Source of the DNA: Nitrososphaerota archaeon
Lineage (GTDB): Archaea > Thermoproteota > Nitrososphaeria > Nitrososphaerales > Nitrosopumilaceae
NCBI GenBank assembly: GCA_016201435.1
Contig: JACQCT010000007.1
Span: 1-64,000 of the forward strand
Direction of reading: 5' to 3'
Length of the DNA stretch: 64,000 nt
In this document: piece after piece, positions 9,019-17,169 of the stretch
Numbering within the stretch: position 1 is the stretch's first letter
Layout of the letters: every line of letters starts with the position of its first letter
Notes under the pieces: generated by a model
Told to the model about the DNA's origin: nothing
What the model saw: only the letters and a program-made list of their open reading frames with translations
Databases searched by the model: none
Program-made: the position numbers and the translations under genes

Positions 9019-9639
9019 TTAATCAATGTGATATCTATCAGAGCTCATTGAATTTATAGCAACCATGGAAAAATTGGATTTTTCATTTTTCACTATTGTG
9101 GCAGATGCATTTCTAATAATTAATTCGTATAAAGACTCTGGTTTTAGCTGCAAAACTGTTGAGATCATTGCTTTGATTGGATCCATGTGAGTTACAAGTA
9201 AAATATTTTCGTTGCTATGTTTTTGGGAACAATAGTTAACCATATCAAGAATTCTTTTTTTTACACTAGAGAAGGGTTCAACACCATTTTGTTCTATTAC
9301 AGGATTATCTTGATAAAATTTTAAAAAAATATTACCATGTTTAGCAAACATTTCTTCATATAACATTCCTGAGAAGCTTCCCATTTCAATCTCTGTTAAT
9401 CGTGAATCTATCTCATACTGAAGATTTAGTTTATCAGACACTATTTTTGTTGTATGTGTAGCACGTTCTATTGGACTAGAATAAATTGCAGAAATTTTAA
9501 GCGGTTGTAGAAAGGTCGCTATTTTTTCTGCTTGTTGTAATCCAAGTTCTGTTAATGGAATTCCTTCAGATCGTCCAGCAAGAACTCTTTCGACATTATT
9601 TGTAGCTTGCGCATGGCGTAAAAAAATAATCAAGGACAA
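9019..9639 (-). CDS. histidine phosphatase / phosphoglycerate-mutase-like protein
   Basis: A 206-residue cytosolic protein starting with the phosphohistidine signature FLRHAQATNN (RH followed by Ala instead of the usual Gly). The second catalytic His is in LLVTHMDPIKA. Conserved Arg (IYSSPIERATHTT) and Glu (EIEMGSFSG) residues of the branch are also present. The family hydrolyses or transfers phosphate from small metabolites: phosphoglycerate mutase, CobC-like or broad-specificity phosphatase. Substrate cannot be told from sequence. It is divergent from the npdG-like gene, with 54 bases between the starts, which must hold both promoters. Confidence 0.85.
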   Translation of the reverse strand: MSLIIFLRHAQATNNVERVLAGRSEGIPLTELGLQQAEKIATFLQPLKISAIYSSPIERATHTTKIVSDKLNLQYEIDSRLTEIEMGSFSGMLYEEMFAKHGNIFLKFYQDNPVIEQNGVEPFSSVKKRILDMVNYCSQKHSNENILLVTHMDPIKAMISTVLQLKPESLYELIIRNASATIVKNEKSNFSMVAINSMSSDRYHID

Positions 9640-9693
9640 TATTACAAACGATATTGAATAGAGATAATAATAACATTACCAGAGCATGATTTT

Positions 9694-10365
9694 ATGAAGA
9701 TTGGAATTATAGGCGGAACAGGAGGAATGGGAAAAGGTTTCGCTATTCGATGGTGCAAAAATCATAATGTTTTAATTGGCTCAAGAGATGCCACAAAAGC
9801 TTCAGAATCAGCTCTTGAATATTCTAAAAATGCTTCTGAACAATATGGAACAATTAAAGGTACTATAACAGGAAAAGACAATCTTTCTGTTACAAAAGAA
9901 AGCGATGTATTAGTTTTATCAATTCCATACGAGAACATTGATTCAATTTGTTCTCAGTTGCTTCCAAATGTGAAAGATGATTGTGTTGTTATATCACCTA
10001 TTGTTCCATTAACAAAGACTGATGCAGGATTTGAATTCATCTCTTTTATAGAAAAAAAACCATCTGCGTTTGAACTTGTACAAAAACATATGAAAAATAA
10101 ATCAAAGCTTGTTGCCGCATTTCATACCATATCAGAAAAAAAACTAATAGATTCAAAACTAATCTTGGATTCTGATATTTTCGTATGTGGTGATGACCAA
10201 AATTCCATAGATGTAGTCAATGAATTGATCAAAGAAATAAGAACTCTAAGACCAATATTACTTGGTCCTGGCTCCCTTTCTTATCTTGCTGAAATAGCAA
10301 CACCGATACTTTTGAATGCGATGATTAAAAACAAATTGAGAAATCCTGGAATAAAGATAATTTAA
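9694..10365 (+). CDS. npdG: NADPH-dependent F420 reductase (F420:NADP oxidoreductase)
   Basis: A 223-residue Rossmann protein starting IGIIGGTGGMGKG, the dinucleotide-binding loop of the F420-dependent NADP reductase family. It is followed by IGSRDATKA, where the Ser/Arg pair after strand 2 fits NADP phosphate binding. It would transfer hydride between reduced F420 and NADP+. Thaumarchaea make F420, so the call fits the organism. It is first in a + strand group with a small membrane protein and a PPOX-fold protein that may itself use F420 or flavin. Length matches the family (about 210-230). Confidence 0.82.
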   Translation: MKIGIIGGTGGMGKGFAIRWCKNHNVLIGSRDATKASESALEYSKNASEQYGTIKGTITGKDNLSVTKESDVLVLSIPYENIDSICSQLLPNVKDDCVVISPIVPLTKTDAGFEFISFIEKKPSAFELVQKHMKNKSKLVAAFHTISEKKLIDSKLILDSDIFVCGDDQNSIDVVNELIKEIRTLRPILLGPGSLSYLAEIATPILLNAMIKNKLRNPGIKII

Positions 10366-10383
10366 GTAAGAAAGATTCAATCA

Positions 10384-10620
10384 ATGTTAGATTTGCATTA
10401 TAGGCGTAACAGAAATTGGTTTACTGCGATGGGAGTTTTATTTCTAGTAATGGCTGGCATTATTCTTATTAGAAATTTGCTTATTTGGGGTCCAGAGTTT
10501 GTTGCTGATTTTTTCACATCCCCAGAGATCACTAATGAAAAAATATCGGTAGGCATGATTGGAGTTGGATGTTTTTTGATCTTTTTGGGTACAAGGAAGG
10601 AAGTAAATGAAAACATATGA
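10384..10620 (+). CDS. small membrane protein, two transmembrane helices
   Basis: A 78-residue protein with two hydrophobic segments (about 15-32 and 55-68) separated by a short acidic/aromatic loop, and charged ends. It starts 18 bases after npdG and overlaps the next gene by 14 bases, so the three genes are probably one transcript. No family is recognised. The 72-aa ORF on the opposite strand over the same bases is rejected as a shadow, because the + strand frame fits the operon spacing. Confidence 0.6.
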   Translation: MLDLHYRRNRNWFTAMGVLFLVMAGIILIRNLLIWGPEFVADFFTSPEITNEKISVGMIGVGCFLIFLGTRKEVNENI

Positions 10621-11005
10621 ATTTTTAAAGTCTCAGAAAATTTTGAGGCTTGCTACAATTAATGGTAAAAATAATCCACACATTGTTCCTGTGTGGTATG
10701 AATTTAGAGATAAGAAATTCTATGTTGGAACCAATACAAGAACAAGAAAGGCAAAAAACATCAAAGTTAATCCAAAAGTAAGCTTTTGTGTCGATATAGG
10801 AATAAAATCTCCAGACATTTTTGGTGTTATGGGCATTGGTAAAGCAAGACTGATTTTAGAAAGAAATCAAGTATCATTTATTGCAAAAAGAATTCTGAAA
10901 AGATATTTTAAAAGTTTGAAGGCAAAATCTGCTCAGGAATTATTAGATGACACAAATTGCATTATAGAAATATCTCCAAGAAAAACAATCACTTGGAAAT
11001 TTTAA
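10607..11005 (+). CDS. pyridoxamine-phosphate-oxidase-fold (PPOX, F420/FMN-type) protein
   Basis: A 132-residue split-barrel protein with the family pattern: LRLATINGKNNPHIVPVWYE near the N-terminus (flavin/F420-binding strand pair), GTNTRTRKAKNI (phosphate-contacting Arg/Lys), and VSFCVDIG. Members use FMN or coenzyme F420 in oxidoreductase reactions or in binding heme or flavin. Its location directly after an F420:NADP reductase favours F420, but that is inferred. The start overlaps the small membrane gene by 14 bases and the stop overlaps the convergent aminotransferase by 4. Confidence 0.75.
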   Translation: MKTYEFLKSQKILRLATINGKNNPHIVPVWYEFRDKKFYVGTNTRTRKAKNIKVNPKVSFCVDIGIKSPDIFGVMGIGKARLILERNQVSFIAKRILKRYFKSLKAKSAQELLDDTNCIIEISPRKTITWKF

Positions 11006-12174
11006 GTTACAAACTCTTCTATTTTGTCAAGAGCTTTTTCCAGCACATTAATTTCAGGTAAAAATACCATCCTAAAGTGACCGCTGCCATATTTTGTGCC
11101 AAATCCTGAACCGTGAACCGTAAGAACTCCTTTTGATTTTAAAAGTTCAAGAACAAATTCTTTATCTGATTTGTATTTATTATTCTCTATTTTTGGAAAA
11201 GCGTAGAAGGCTCCTTTAGGAGTTGGACAGCTAAGACCATGCATTCCATTTATTCGTTTGATGACATAGTCTCTTCGTTTTTTTAGCTCTGAAACAAATT
11301 TGGGAATATAGTCTTGTGGACCTCGAAGTGATTCTAATGCAGCATGTTGAACAGGTAGGTTAGATGCAATTCTGACTCTAGCAAGCTTTGGAACGTTTTC
11401 ACGAAGAAGATCAAGTTTCTTGGAATCATTAAATGCAATATAACCAATTCTCCAACCAGACATTAGATGTACTTTGGAAAATCCATTTAGTAGTATTATA
11501 GGTGAATCACCACCAACCTTTCCAATACCCACAAACTTTTCATCAAAAACAATCTGATCGTATATTTCATCACAGATTATGTACAAATCATTCTTAATTG
11601 CAATATCGATCAAATCTTTGAGAGATTTTTCATTAAAAACTGCTCCAGTAGGATTGTTTGGACTGATAAAACATATTGCTACAGTTTTTGATGTAATCTT
11701 TGACTTTACATCATCAAGATCGGGCGTGGAATTGTTAAGATCTACTGCAAATTCTACTGGAATTCCACCAAACAATCTAACATACGAAGCATATGGGGGA
11801 TAATATGGACCAGGTATCAAAACTTCATCTCCTGTTTCAACAATAGATGCCATTAGCATCTCTAATCCTTCTGAAACACCATTTGTTACAATAATGTCAT
11901 CTTCAGTTGTCAAAAGTCCTTTTCTTTTTTCTTTTTCAGCAATGGCTTGTCTTAGCTCTAATAATCCTTCTGATGGAGCATAATAATTTTGGTTGTTTTT
12001 AATCGCCTTGATTAAAGCGTCTTTTACATTTTCTGGTGGTTGAAATCCATATGCCACAGGATCTCCTATGTTAAGATAGGTTATCTTTTGCCCTTGCTTT
12101 TCCAATTTTTTTGCAGAAAGTGTGATATCGCGTATAGCATATTCAACACCAGCTACTCTTTGTGATATTTTCAA
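11002..12174 (-). CDS. class I/II PLP aminotransferase (aspartate/alanine type)
   Basis: A 390-residue fold-type I aminotransferase. Visible motifs are YLNIGDP near residue 36, the substrate-side NNPTGAVF, DEIYDQI with the pyridine-nitrogen Asp, the PLP lysine in LNGFSKVHLMSGWRIGY, and the carboxylate-binding Arg in GHFRMVFLP. Archaeal relatives act as aspartate, alanine or aromatic aminotransferases; the specific substrate is not resolved. The gene reads toward the F420 operon (4-base overlap at the stops). Its start is 43 bases from the second tRNA-Arg. Confidence 0.88.
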   Translation of the reverse strand: MKISQRVAGVEYAIRDITLSAKKLEKQGQKITYLNIGDPVAYGFQPPENVKDALIKAIKNNQNYYAPSEGLLELRQAIAEKEKRKGLLTTEDDIIVTNGVSEGLEMLMASIVETGDEVLIPGPYYPPYASYVRLFGGIPVEFAVDLNNSTPDLDDVKSKITSKTVAICFISPNNPTGAVFNEKSLKDLIDIAIKNDLYIICDEIYDQIVFDEKFVGIGKVGGDSPIILLNGFSKVHLMSGWRIGYIAFNDSKKLDLLRENVPKLARVRIASNLPVQHAALESLRGPQDYIPKFVSELKKRRDYVIKRINGMHGLSCPTPKGAFYAFPKIENNKYKSDKEFVLELLKSKGVLTVHGSGFGTKYGSGHFRMVFLPEINVLEKALDKIEEFVT

Positions 12175-12217
12175 TTATCTAGACAGATATTTAGCCCCGT
12201 TAAATTCTTACTTGATC

Positions 12218-12292
12218 GGACCCGTTGCATAGCCCGGATAGTGCGGGTGGCTTCGAACCACCAGGTCGAGGGTTCGAATCCCTCCGGGCCCT
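12218..12292 (+). tRNA. tRNA-Arg (anticodon UCG)
   Basis: The acceptor strands GGACCCG and CGGGCCC pair except for an A-C mismatch at position 3:70. The D stem is GCAT/GTGC and the anticodon stem GGTGG/CCACC closes the loop CTTCGAA with anticodon TCG. The T arm is GAGGG-TTCGAAT-CCCTC and the discriminator is T. CCA is not encoded. A GATATTTA element about 30 bases upstream could be the TATA box. Together with the tRNA at 341 this gives two Arg isoacceptors in 12 kb. Confidence 0.9.
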
Positions 12293-12334
12293 TTATAGAG
12301 TGAATTTTAAGACAGGAAAATAAATATCAGATGT

Positions 12335-12829
12335 ATGAAAAAGTTAACACCTTTTAGAATTGGATTGTCATTGATGATTATAGGTTCAATTTGGGTAGCA
12401 CTTGTATTTTCTACCGCAGAAAAAACATCACAAGATTTGAGTATCGGCATCAAAGAAAATGTCAATGTTGATCTAGATTTAAAAGGCAAAGGACTTGGTT
12501 TTTATAAAATTACAATTCCTAACTATTCAAAAGAAACAGTACTAGTAAAAGTATTAGGTCCTCAAGGAAATGTGATGGATCTTAAACGAATAGAAACAAA
12601 AATGTCTGTAAACTATTTTGAATTTAGTTATACTGGAAAATATGCTCTAGAAATTACTAATCTTTCTGAAAACCCTATCCAAATTAAAGCAGAATTTGGA
12701 AATACAAAATCAGTAGAATTTACATTTCCCTCTTTCATAGCACTCATTGGTGCGTGCTTTATTGTATGGTCTGGCTACAAAAGATTACGAAATTACAGTA
12801 CTGCACACCCTGAAGAGAATAAATCGTAA
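12335..12829 (+). CDS. hypothetical protein with N- and C-terminal membrane helices
   Basis: A 164-residue protein with a transmembrane helix at about 9-27 and another at about 130-147, ending in a charged tail (RLRNYSTAHPEENKS). The stretch between them would be an external domain of about 100 residues with beta-strand patterning (YKITIPNYSKETVLVKVLGP), similar in layout to GOLD or jelly-roll domains. The 3' end overlaps a convergent membrane gene by 37 bases. No family recognised. Confidence 0.6.
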   Translation: MKKLTPFRIGLSLMIIGSIWVALVFSTAEKTSQDLSIGIKENVNVDLDLKGKGLGFYKITIPNYSKETVLVKVLGPQGNVMDLKRIETKMSVNYFEFSYTGKYALEITNLSENPIQIKAEFGNTKSVEFTFPSFIALIGACFIVWSGYKRLRNYSTAHPEENKS

Positions 12830-13386
12830 ACAGGTATACACAATACTATTGAAGTAAAAAGTAAAATCAAGTTAAAACATATCCATGATGCAGATAAAAG
12901 TACTGTCATAATAGCAACTGTCATAACTTTTCTTGTATTTCTTTTGTCAACTTGACAAAGTGTCATAAAACTACCAAGAGCACTCAAGAAAAGACCTGTT
13001 TCTATTGTAAGATGCGATGGAGTTACCAGACCATCTACGCCGTATATTTCATGTGAAATGGAATCAGCGTAACCCCCTACAAGTTGTAAAACGGAACCTA
13101 AAAGTATAATCTTTATTCCTTTAAACAGAATTTTGTTTTTGGAGTTTAGAAACAAAATGATCATACCCAATACTGATGAGCTTACGATCATTCCAACACC
13201 AGCATAGATTGTAGCGTGTTGAATTGTCCAGAATTTTTCAGGTGCTCGTAGAGCATGTGTTGACGCATCCCATATTCCACCTAGAAGTTCTGTAACTGTA
13301 CCACAAATAGCCAAAATTGAGATTACAAAGAGTATGGTTCCGGTTTTTGAAAGAAATGAAGTATGAATTAGATTAGATAGACGCAT
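12793..13386 (-). CDS. multi-pass membrane protein, unknown function
   Basis: A 197-residue protein with about five hydrophobic helices (roughly 15-35, 55-77, 88-105, 125-142 and 155-180). His, Asp and Glu residues lie near the helix ends (DASTHAL, IQHATIYAG, DSISHEIYG, SHLTIE). The recurring His/Asp pairs next to helices could bind a metal or heme, but no known motif is matched. It converges on the preceding gene with a 37-base overlap of the 3' ends. Confidence 0.6.
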   Translation of the reverse strand: MRLSNLIHTSFLSKTGTILFVISILAICGTVTELLGGIWDASTHALRAPEKFWTIQHATIYAGVGMIVSSSVLGMIILFLNSKNKILFKGIKIILLGSVLQLVGGYADSISHEIYGVDGLVTPSHLTIETGLFLSALGSFMTLCQVDKRNTRKVMTVAIMTVLLSASWICFNLILLFTSIVLCIPVYDLFSSGCAVL

Positions 13387-13438
13387 TTTGAAATAATTTT
13401 GTTTTATACGTAATATATAGAATTTTGTTTGCTAAAAT

Positions 13439-13741
13439 TTAGCTCTTACTTTCTTGAGCTCTCACATATGCTATTGCTTTTTTCATTTCAAGTGCTCGTT
13501 CAAAAATTATCTTTCGCATTTCTTCTGCTTCCATAGATGTCATACTACGCTTTTGGGATTCAAAGAATATTTCTGCAAACCCTCCAGTTACATATCCTAC
13601 AAAAATTCCAAATGCTACTTCTGTGTCATCTCTTGTAAGCGGTTTTAAATCAGATGCCATGTTTCGCATATTCTGTGGATTTACCATTAAATTATCGATT
13701 AAGGAAACAAGCGCGTCCTTTAGCGGTGCTGATAGACTCAT
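13439..13741 (-). CDS. conserved hypothetical protein, 100 aa
   Basis: A 100-residue, probably all-helical soluble protein (APLKDALVSLIDNLM, then amphipathic helices rich in Glu, Lys and Met, ending ARALEMKKAI-type). There is a Gly-rich hydrophobic centre (FGIFVGYVTGGFAE) but no signal peptide. The start codon is 49 bases from the divergent gene at 13791. Function unknown. The 64-aa + strand ORF over it is Cys/Phe-rich and is a shadow. Confidence 0.6.
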   Translation of the reverse strand: MSLSAPLKDALVSLIDNLMVNPQNMRNMASDLKPLTRDDTEVAFGIFVGYVTGGFAEIFFESQKRSMTSMEAEEMRKIIFERALEMKKAIAYVRAQESKS

Positions 13742-13790
13742 TTGTAATCATAATATCATGTAACACAAGAACCTTACAAGATCAGATCTT

Positions 13791-14096
13791 ATGACAAGTT
13801 TTAGATCTTTGTTGACTGATAGTAACTATTATACCTCATATCATGAGAGAGTATCAATGAGTCCAGGAATAGGGTTAATGAAAAGAAGACTTCCTACTGA
13901 AAAAGAAGCCATTCCTCTAGCAGTATCAGGAATTATAAAAAAATACAATGTTACTGAAGAACAAATCAAAACTTTGGAAACCAAATACGATAATGAAGGT
14001 GGAGACTGGTACGTTGCCTTAGGATTTAATGAAAAAAGAGCCATTGTTAAAATGGATTCTGTTCTGGGAACAATAACAGAGATTAATGAAATTTAA
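13791..14096 (+). CDS. conserved hypothetical protein, 101 aa (PepSY-like)
   Basis: A 101-residue soluble protein. The C-terminal half (GGDWYVALGFNEKRAIVKMD followed by VLGTITEINE) has the strand-turn-strand look of PepSY or cystatin-like domains, preceded by a helix ending in TEEQIKTLETK. No signal peptide. It converges on the MIP18-like gene, with 18 bases between the stops. The family call is tentative. Confidence 0.55.
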   Translation: MTSFRSLLTDSNYYTSYHERVSMSPGIGLMKRRLPTEKEAIPLAVSGIIKKYNVTEEQIKTLETKYDNEGGDWYVALGFNEKRAIVKMDSVLGTITEINEI

Positions 14097-14114
14097 TAGG
14101 TTTTGTAAAAAGAA

Positions 14115-14744
14115 TTATTTTTTGAATTGAACATTTGAAACTTCAGGTTCTTTTATAATTACTATTCCTCCATCCCTTAGTTGTTGTATAAGCTGGATGA
14201 CTTCTTTTTCCACCTGTCCACGTTGAAGACCAGTTATTTGTGCAAAGGCATCTACAAGTTCCGTTATTCTTCTTTGTCCATTACATAATTTCCAAAAATC
14301 AATTATTGCTTGATTTACCATAAATCCTTGTTCATGATCATTCATCAAAACTAATGCGCCATCTTCTTGCTTTACAACAGAACCTACACCTTGTGGCATT
14401 GCAGTTTCATAATCTATAGGTGTGATTGTTTTTTGTTTTCCATAGTTGATTAGCTTCTTTCCTTCTTCTGACATTTTTTCTGGTGTCCATGCAGGCTCCC
14501 ATACAATTTCCACATTAATGCCATTAACACCAGGAACTTTGTTTACATATCTTTTTACATCACTCACTAAAGTTTCATGTAAAGGACAGCCTCGCGTTGT
14601 CATGGTCATTTTGACATCTACTTTATTGTCATTGCTTACTTTAACTCCATAAATCAATCCCATGTCTACAATATTGATTGGGATTTCAGGATCCATACAT
14701 TGTTTTAGTGAATCCAGTATTTGTTGTAATGTCACTTGTTCCAT
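14115..14744 (-). CDS. MIP18/DUF59 Fe-S assembly domain fused to a PqqD-like domain
   Basis: A 209-residue two-domain protein. Residues about 5-100 are a MIP18/DUF59 (SufT/PaaD-like) domain with CMDPEIPINIVDMGLIYGV and the conserved Cys in TTRGCPLHETL. Such domains help insert Fe-S clusters into target proteins. Residues about 115-205 resemble PqqD, the peptide-chaperone domain of radical SAM peptide-modifying systems: a small beta hairpin (DGALVLMNDHEQGFMVNQ) followed by FWKLCNGQRRITELVDAFAQ and a wHTH-like tail. The first domain is confident; the second rests on the WKLCNG-type pattern. It is 33 bases downstream of the mtnA-like gene and probably co-transcribed. Confidence 0.8.
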   Translation of the reverse strand: MEQVTLQQILDSLKQCMDPEIPINIVDMGLIYGVKVSNDNKVDVKMTMTTRGCPLHETLVSDVKRYVNKVPGVNGINVEIVWEPAWTPEKMSEEGKKLINYGKQKTITPIDYETAMPQGVGSVVKQEDGALVLMNDHEQGFMVNQAIIDFWKLCNGQRRITELVDAFAQITGLQRGQVEKEVIQLIQQLRDGGIVIIKEPEVSNVQFKK

Positions 14745-14777
14745 GGATGATTTCTTTATTTTATGAAAATAAATACC

Positions 14778-15839
14778 TTACAGCCTTGATTTGAACAATT
14801 TTTTGATAGATTCTTCAAAAGGTGGTTTAGCAACGCCTGCTTCTGTTATTATACCTGTTATGAGTTCAGGGGGAGTCATATCAAATGCAGGATTGATTAC
14901 ATTAATGTCGTCTGGAGCAGTCTTTTTACCTGCGATTCCAGTAACCTCGCTTGCTTTGCGTTGTTCTATAATAACATCCTCAGAATTACTTTTTAGGTCA
15001 AAGGTAGAAAGTGGAGCTGCTACATAAAATGGAATTTTATGTTGTTTTGCCATTGTTGCAACCTGATATGTACCAATCTTGTTATAGACATGACCTGTTC
15101 GTAGAATCCTGTCTGCTCCTACTATTACCTTGGTTACTAATCCATTAGTCATTGCATATCCTACTGCAGTATCTGGAATAAGACTGACATCAATACCATC
15201 ATGTTTTAGTTCAAATGCAGTAAGTCGTGAACCCTGCATTACTGGTCTTGTCTCTGTTGCTATAACTTTGATCATCTTTCCACTTTCTTTTGTTGCACGA
15301 ATAACTCCTAATGCCGTACCGTATCCAACTGTAGCCAACGCTCCTGCATTACAATGAGTCATTATGGTATCATTATTATTAAATAATTTTGCACCGTGTT
15401 TTCCCATAATCATGTTAGTTTGTATGTCATCTTCTGCCATTTTTTTTGCAGTTTGAATCATAGATTCTTTAATATCAGAAACATCTTTGCCTTTTTTTGC
15501 TACATTCATTATTTTGTCTAGTCCCCATATCAGATTAACAGCGGTAGGCCTTGTTTCAAAGAGAATTTTTTTAGCTTTTTCTAGATCTTTTATTATATTT
15601 TCTTTTGATTTTGCTTTACTTTGCAATGCAGCTAAGGCAAGACCAAAAGCACCAGAAACTCCAATTGCAGGAGCACCTCTTACTACAAGGGTTCGAATTG
15701 CATTTGCTACATCTTCATAATTAGTGTATTTTACATAAACAAGCTTGTTTGGAAGCTTGGTTTGATCTATCATAATTACTGTGTTATTTTTCCACTCTAT
15801 AGTTCTAAGACTGGAATGAATCTTGGTTTGTGATTTCAA
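14778..15839 (-). CDS. mtnA: methylthioribose-1-phosphate isomerase-like protein (eIF2B-alpha family)
   Basis: A 353-residue member of the MtnA/ribose-1,5-bisphosphate isomerase/eIF2B family. N-terminal VRGAPAIGVSGAFG, the HCNAGALATVGYGTALG loop, ETRPVMQGSRLTAFEL and the catalytic Asp in VIVGADRIL match the MtnA pattern closely. Length is also right (about 350). It would isomerise an aldose-1-phosphate to a ketose-1-phosphate, in methionine salvage or in related ribose-1-phosphate metabolism. Substrate assignment within the family is uncertain in archaea. It is divergent from the phosphosugar isomerase at 15934. Confidence 0.85.
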   Translation of the reverse strand: MKSQTKIHSSLRTIEWKNNTVIMIDQTKLPNKLVYVKYTNYEDVANAIRTLVVRGAPAIGVSGAFGLALAALQSKAKSKENIIKDLEKAKKILFETRPTAVNLIWGLDKIMNVAKKGKDVSDIKESMIQTAKKMAEDDIQTNMIMGKHGAKLFNNNDTIMTHCNAGALATVGYGTALGVIRATKESGKMIKVIATETRPVMQGSRLTAFELKHDGIDVSLIPDTAVGYAMTNGLVTKVIVGADRILRTGHVYNKIGTYQVATMAKQHKIPFYVAAPLSTFDLKSNSEDVIIEQRKASEVTGIAGKKTAPDDINVINPAFDMTPPELITGIITEAGVAKPPFEESIKKLFKSRL

Positions 15840-15900
15840 TATTCGTACTCGGTTCTTGTGTTTTTATAATCTTTACAGTACCTAGATTACCGATGATTAA

Positions 15901-15910
15901 ACATTATATT
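15901..15910 (+). promoter_or_regulatory. TATA box supporting the TTG start of the phosphosugar isomerase
   Basis: ACATTATATT lies 24-33 bases before the TTG at 15934. In a leaderless archaeal gene this is the expected TATA distance, which supports that TTG rather than the later in-frame ATG. Confidence 0.4.
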
Positions 15911-15933
15911 GGAACCATTATTCATGTCAGTAG

Positions 15934-16947
15934 TTGCTCAATCTAGCCACTTTGAATAGATATGATGTTTCAGGCATGTACAAGATTTATGACAAATGGC
16001 CAGAAATTGCCAAAGAATCTTATGAATCAGATCAGGATACGGTGGACTTCAAAGATATAGATCATGTTGTATTTGCTGGAATGGGAGGCTCTGGTGCACT
16101 GGGAGATATTTTTTCTGCCATATTATCAAAGACCAAGATTCATGTAGCAGTTATCAAGGGATATCATCTACCAAGTACAGTTGATTCCCATACCTTGGTT
16201 GTAACCACAAGCATTTCTGGAAACACAGTAGAAACTCTCTCTGTATTGGATTCTGCCTACAAATCAAAATGTAAGATAGTTGCTTTTTCCTCAGGAGATA
16301 AGATGCAAAAATATTGTACTAGGAATAAAATTGAGCATAGAAATATTCCACAATTACATTCACCTAGATCATCTTTTACCAGATTTTTATATACAATATT
16401 GAAAGTCCTAGGACCTGTGCTTCCTGTCAAAAAGTCAGACATTCTTGATTCAATAAAGGAGTTAGATAGAACTAGGAAACAAATTTCGTCTGCCAATCTA
16501 AGCCTGAAAAATCCGTCGTTAAGATTAGCAGAATGGATTTCCGGTATTCCAGTGATTTATTATCCATTTGGTTTACAGGCAGCTGCAATAAGATTCAAAA
16601 ACTCTCTACAAGAAAATGCAAAAAAACATGCAATGATCGAAGATATTATAGAAGCATGTCATAACAATATTGTTTCATGGGAAAAAAAAGACAATGTAAA
16701 ACCCATTCTACTTGAAGGTGCTGATGATTACAGCAAAACCAAAGAAAGATGGAAAATTCTCAAAGAATATTTTGAGATAAACAAAATTGACTATAGAGAA
16801 GTATGTTCAGTTAATGGTTGCATAATATCCAAACTGATTAATCTCATTTATCTTTTAGATTATTCCACTATCTACTTGGCTGTCTTATCAAGAGTGGATC
16901 CATCACCGACAAAATCAATTGAGTATATGAAAAGCAAATTAGTATAG
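15934..16947 (+). CDS. bifunctional phosphoglucose/phosphomannose isomerase (SIS family)
   Basis: A 337-residue protein with two sugar-isomerase (SIS) domains. The signatures VFAGMGGSGALGD (about residue 47) and TTSISGNTVETLS (about residue 92) are the phosphate-binding loops of the archaeal bifunctional PGI/PMI. The Glu and His of the family occur in the second half (QENAKKHAMIEDIIEACHNNIVSWE region). It interconverts fructose-6-P, glucose-6-P and mannose-6-P and so links gluconeogenesis to the sugar nucleotides needed by the neighbouring glycan island. A TTG start fits the family's N-terminal length; an upstream TATA box agrees. Confidence 0.88.
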   Translation: MLNLATLNRYDVSGMYKIYDKWPEIAKESYESDQDTVDFKDIDHVVFAGMGGSGALGDIFSAILSKTKIHVAVIKGYHLPSTVDSHTLVVTTSISGNTVETLSVLDSAYKSKCKIVAFSSGDKMQKYCTRNKIEHRNIPQLHSPRSSFTRFLYTILKVLGPVLPVKKSDILDSIKELDRTRKQISSANLSLKNPSLRLAEWISGIPVIYYPFGLQAAAIRFKNSLQENAKKHAMIEDIIEACHNNIVSWEKKDNVKPILLEGADDYSKTKERWKILKEYFEINKIDYREVCSVNGCIISKLINLIYLLDYSTIYLAVLSRVDPSPTKSIEYMKSKLV

Positions 16948-17169
16948 TTTTTTATAAATAACAAATAGACCTGTTTTGATTAAGTTTTATTTTGTATACT
17001 TTTTGACAAATTGACTTGGCCCTTCTTTGGTTTTGTGGATTTATTCATTTGTGTTTAATTTATCCTCTATTCTAAAATTGCTGTGCTTAAAACTTGATTG
17101 AAAGTTTTTATCAGGCACGTATTTTATTATTATATGTGTTTCTAGTGGAAAACATTTTGAGGAATCGTA
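16948..17169. other. AT-rich spacer upstream of orc1/cdc6, candidate replication origin
   Basis: A 222-base non-coding spacer directly before an Orc1/Cdc6 gene. Two elements resemble archaeal origin recognition boxes. One is on the + strand next to the gene (see separate entry). The other is a weaker, oppositely oriented one at about 17020-17040, whose complement reads TCCACAAAACCAAAGAAGGG. Between them lie about 95 bases that are very AT-rich and could unwind. An orc1-proximal spacer with inverted boxes around an AT-rich element is the classic archaeal origin layout. The box matches are by eye and imperfect. Confidence 0.35.
17138..17161 (+). promoter_or_regulatory. candidate origin recognition box (ORB)
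   Basis: TTTCTAGTGGAAAACATTTTG followed by AGG matches the core of the archaeal ORB (TCCAGTGGAAAC, then A-rich bases and a G string) with one or two changes in the core and a poor G string. It sits 8 bases before the TTG of orc1/cdc6, so it could also autoregulate that gene. Confidence 0.4.
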
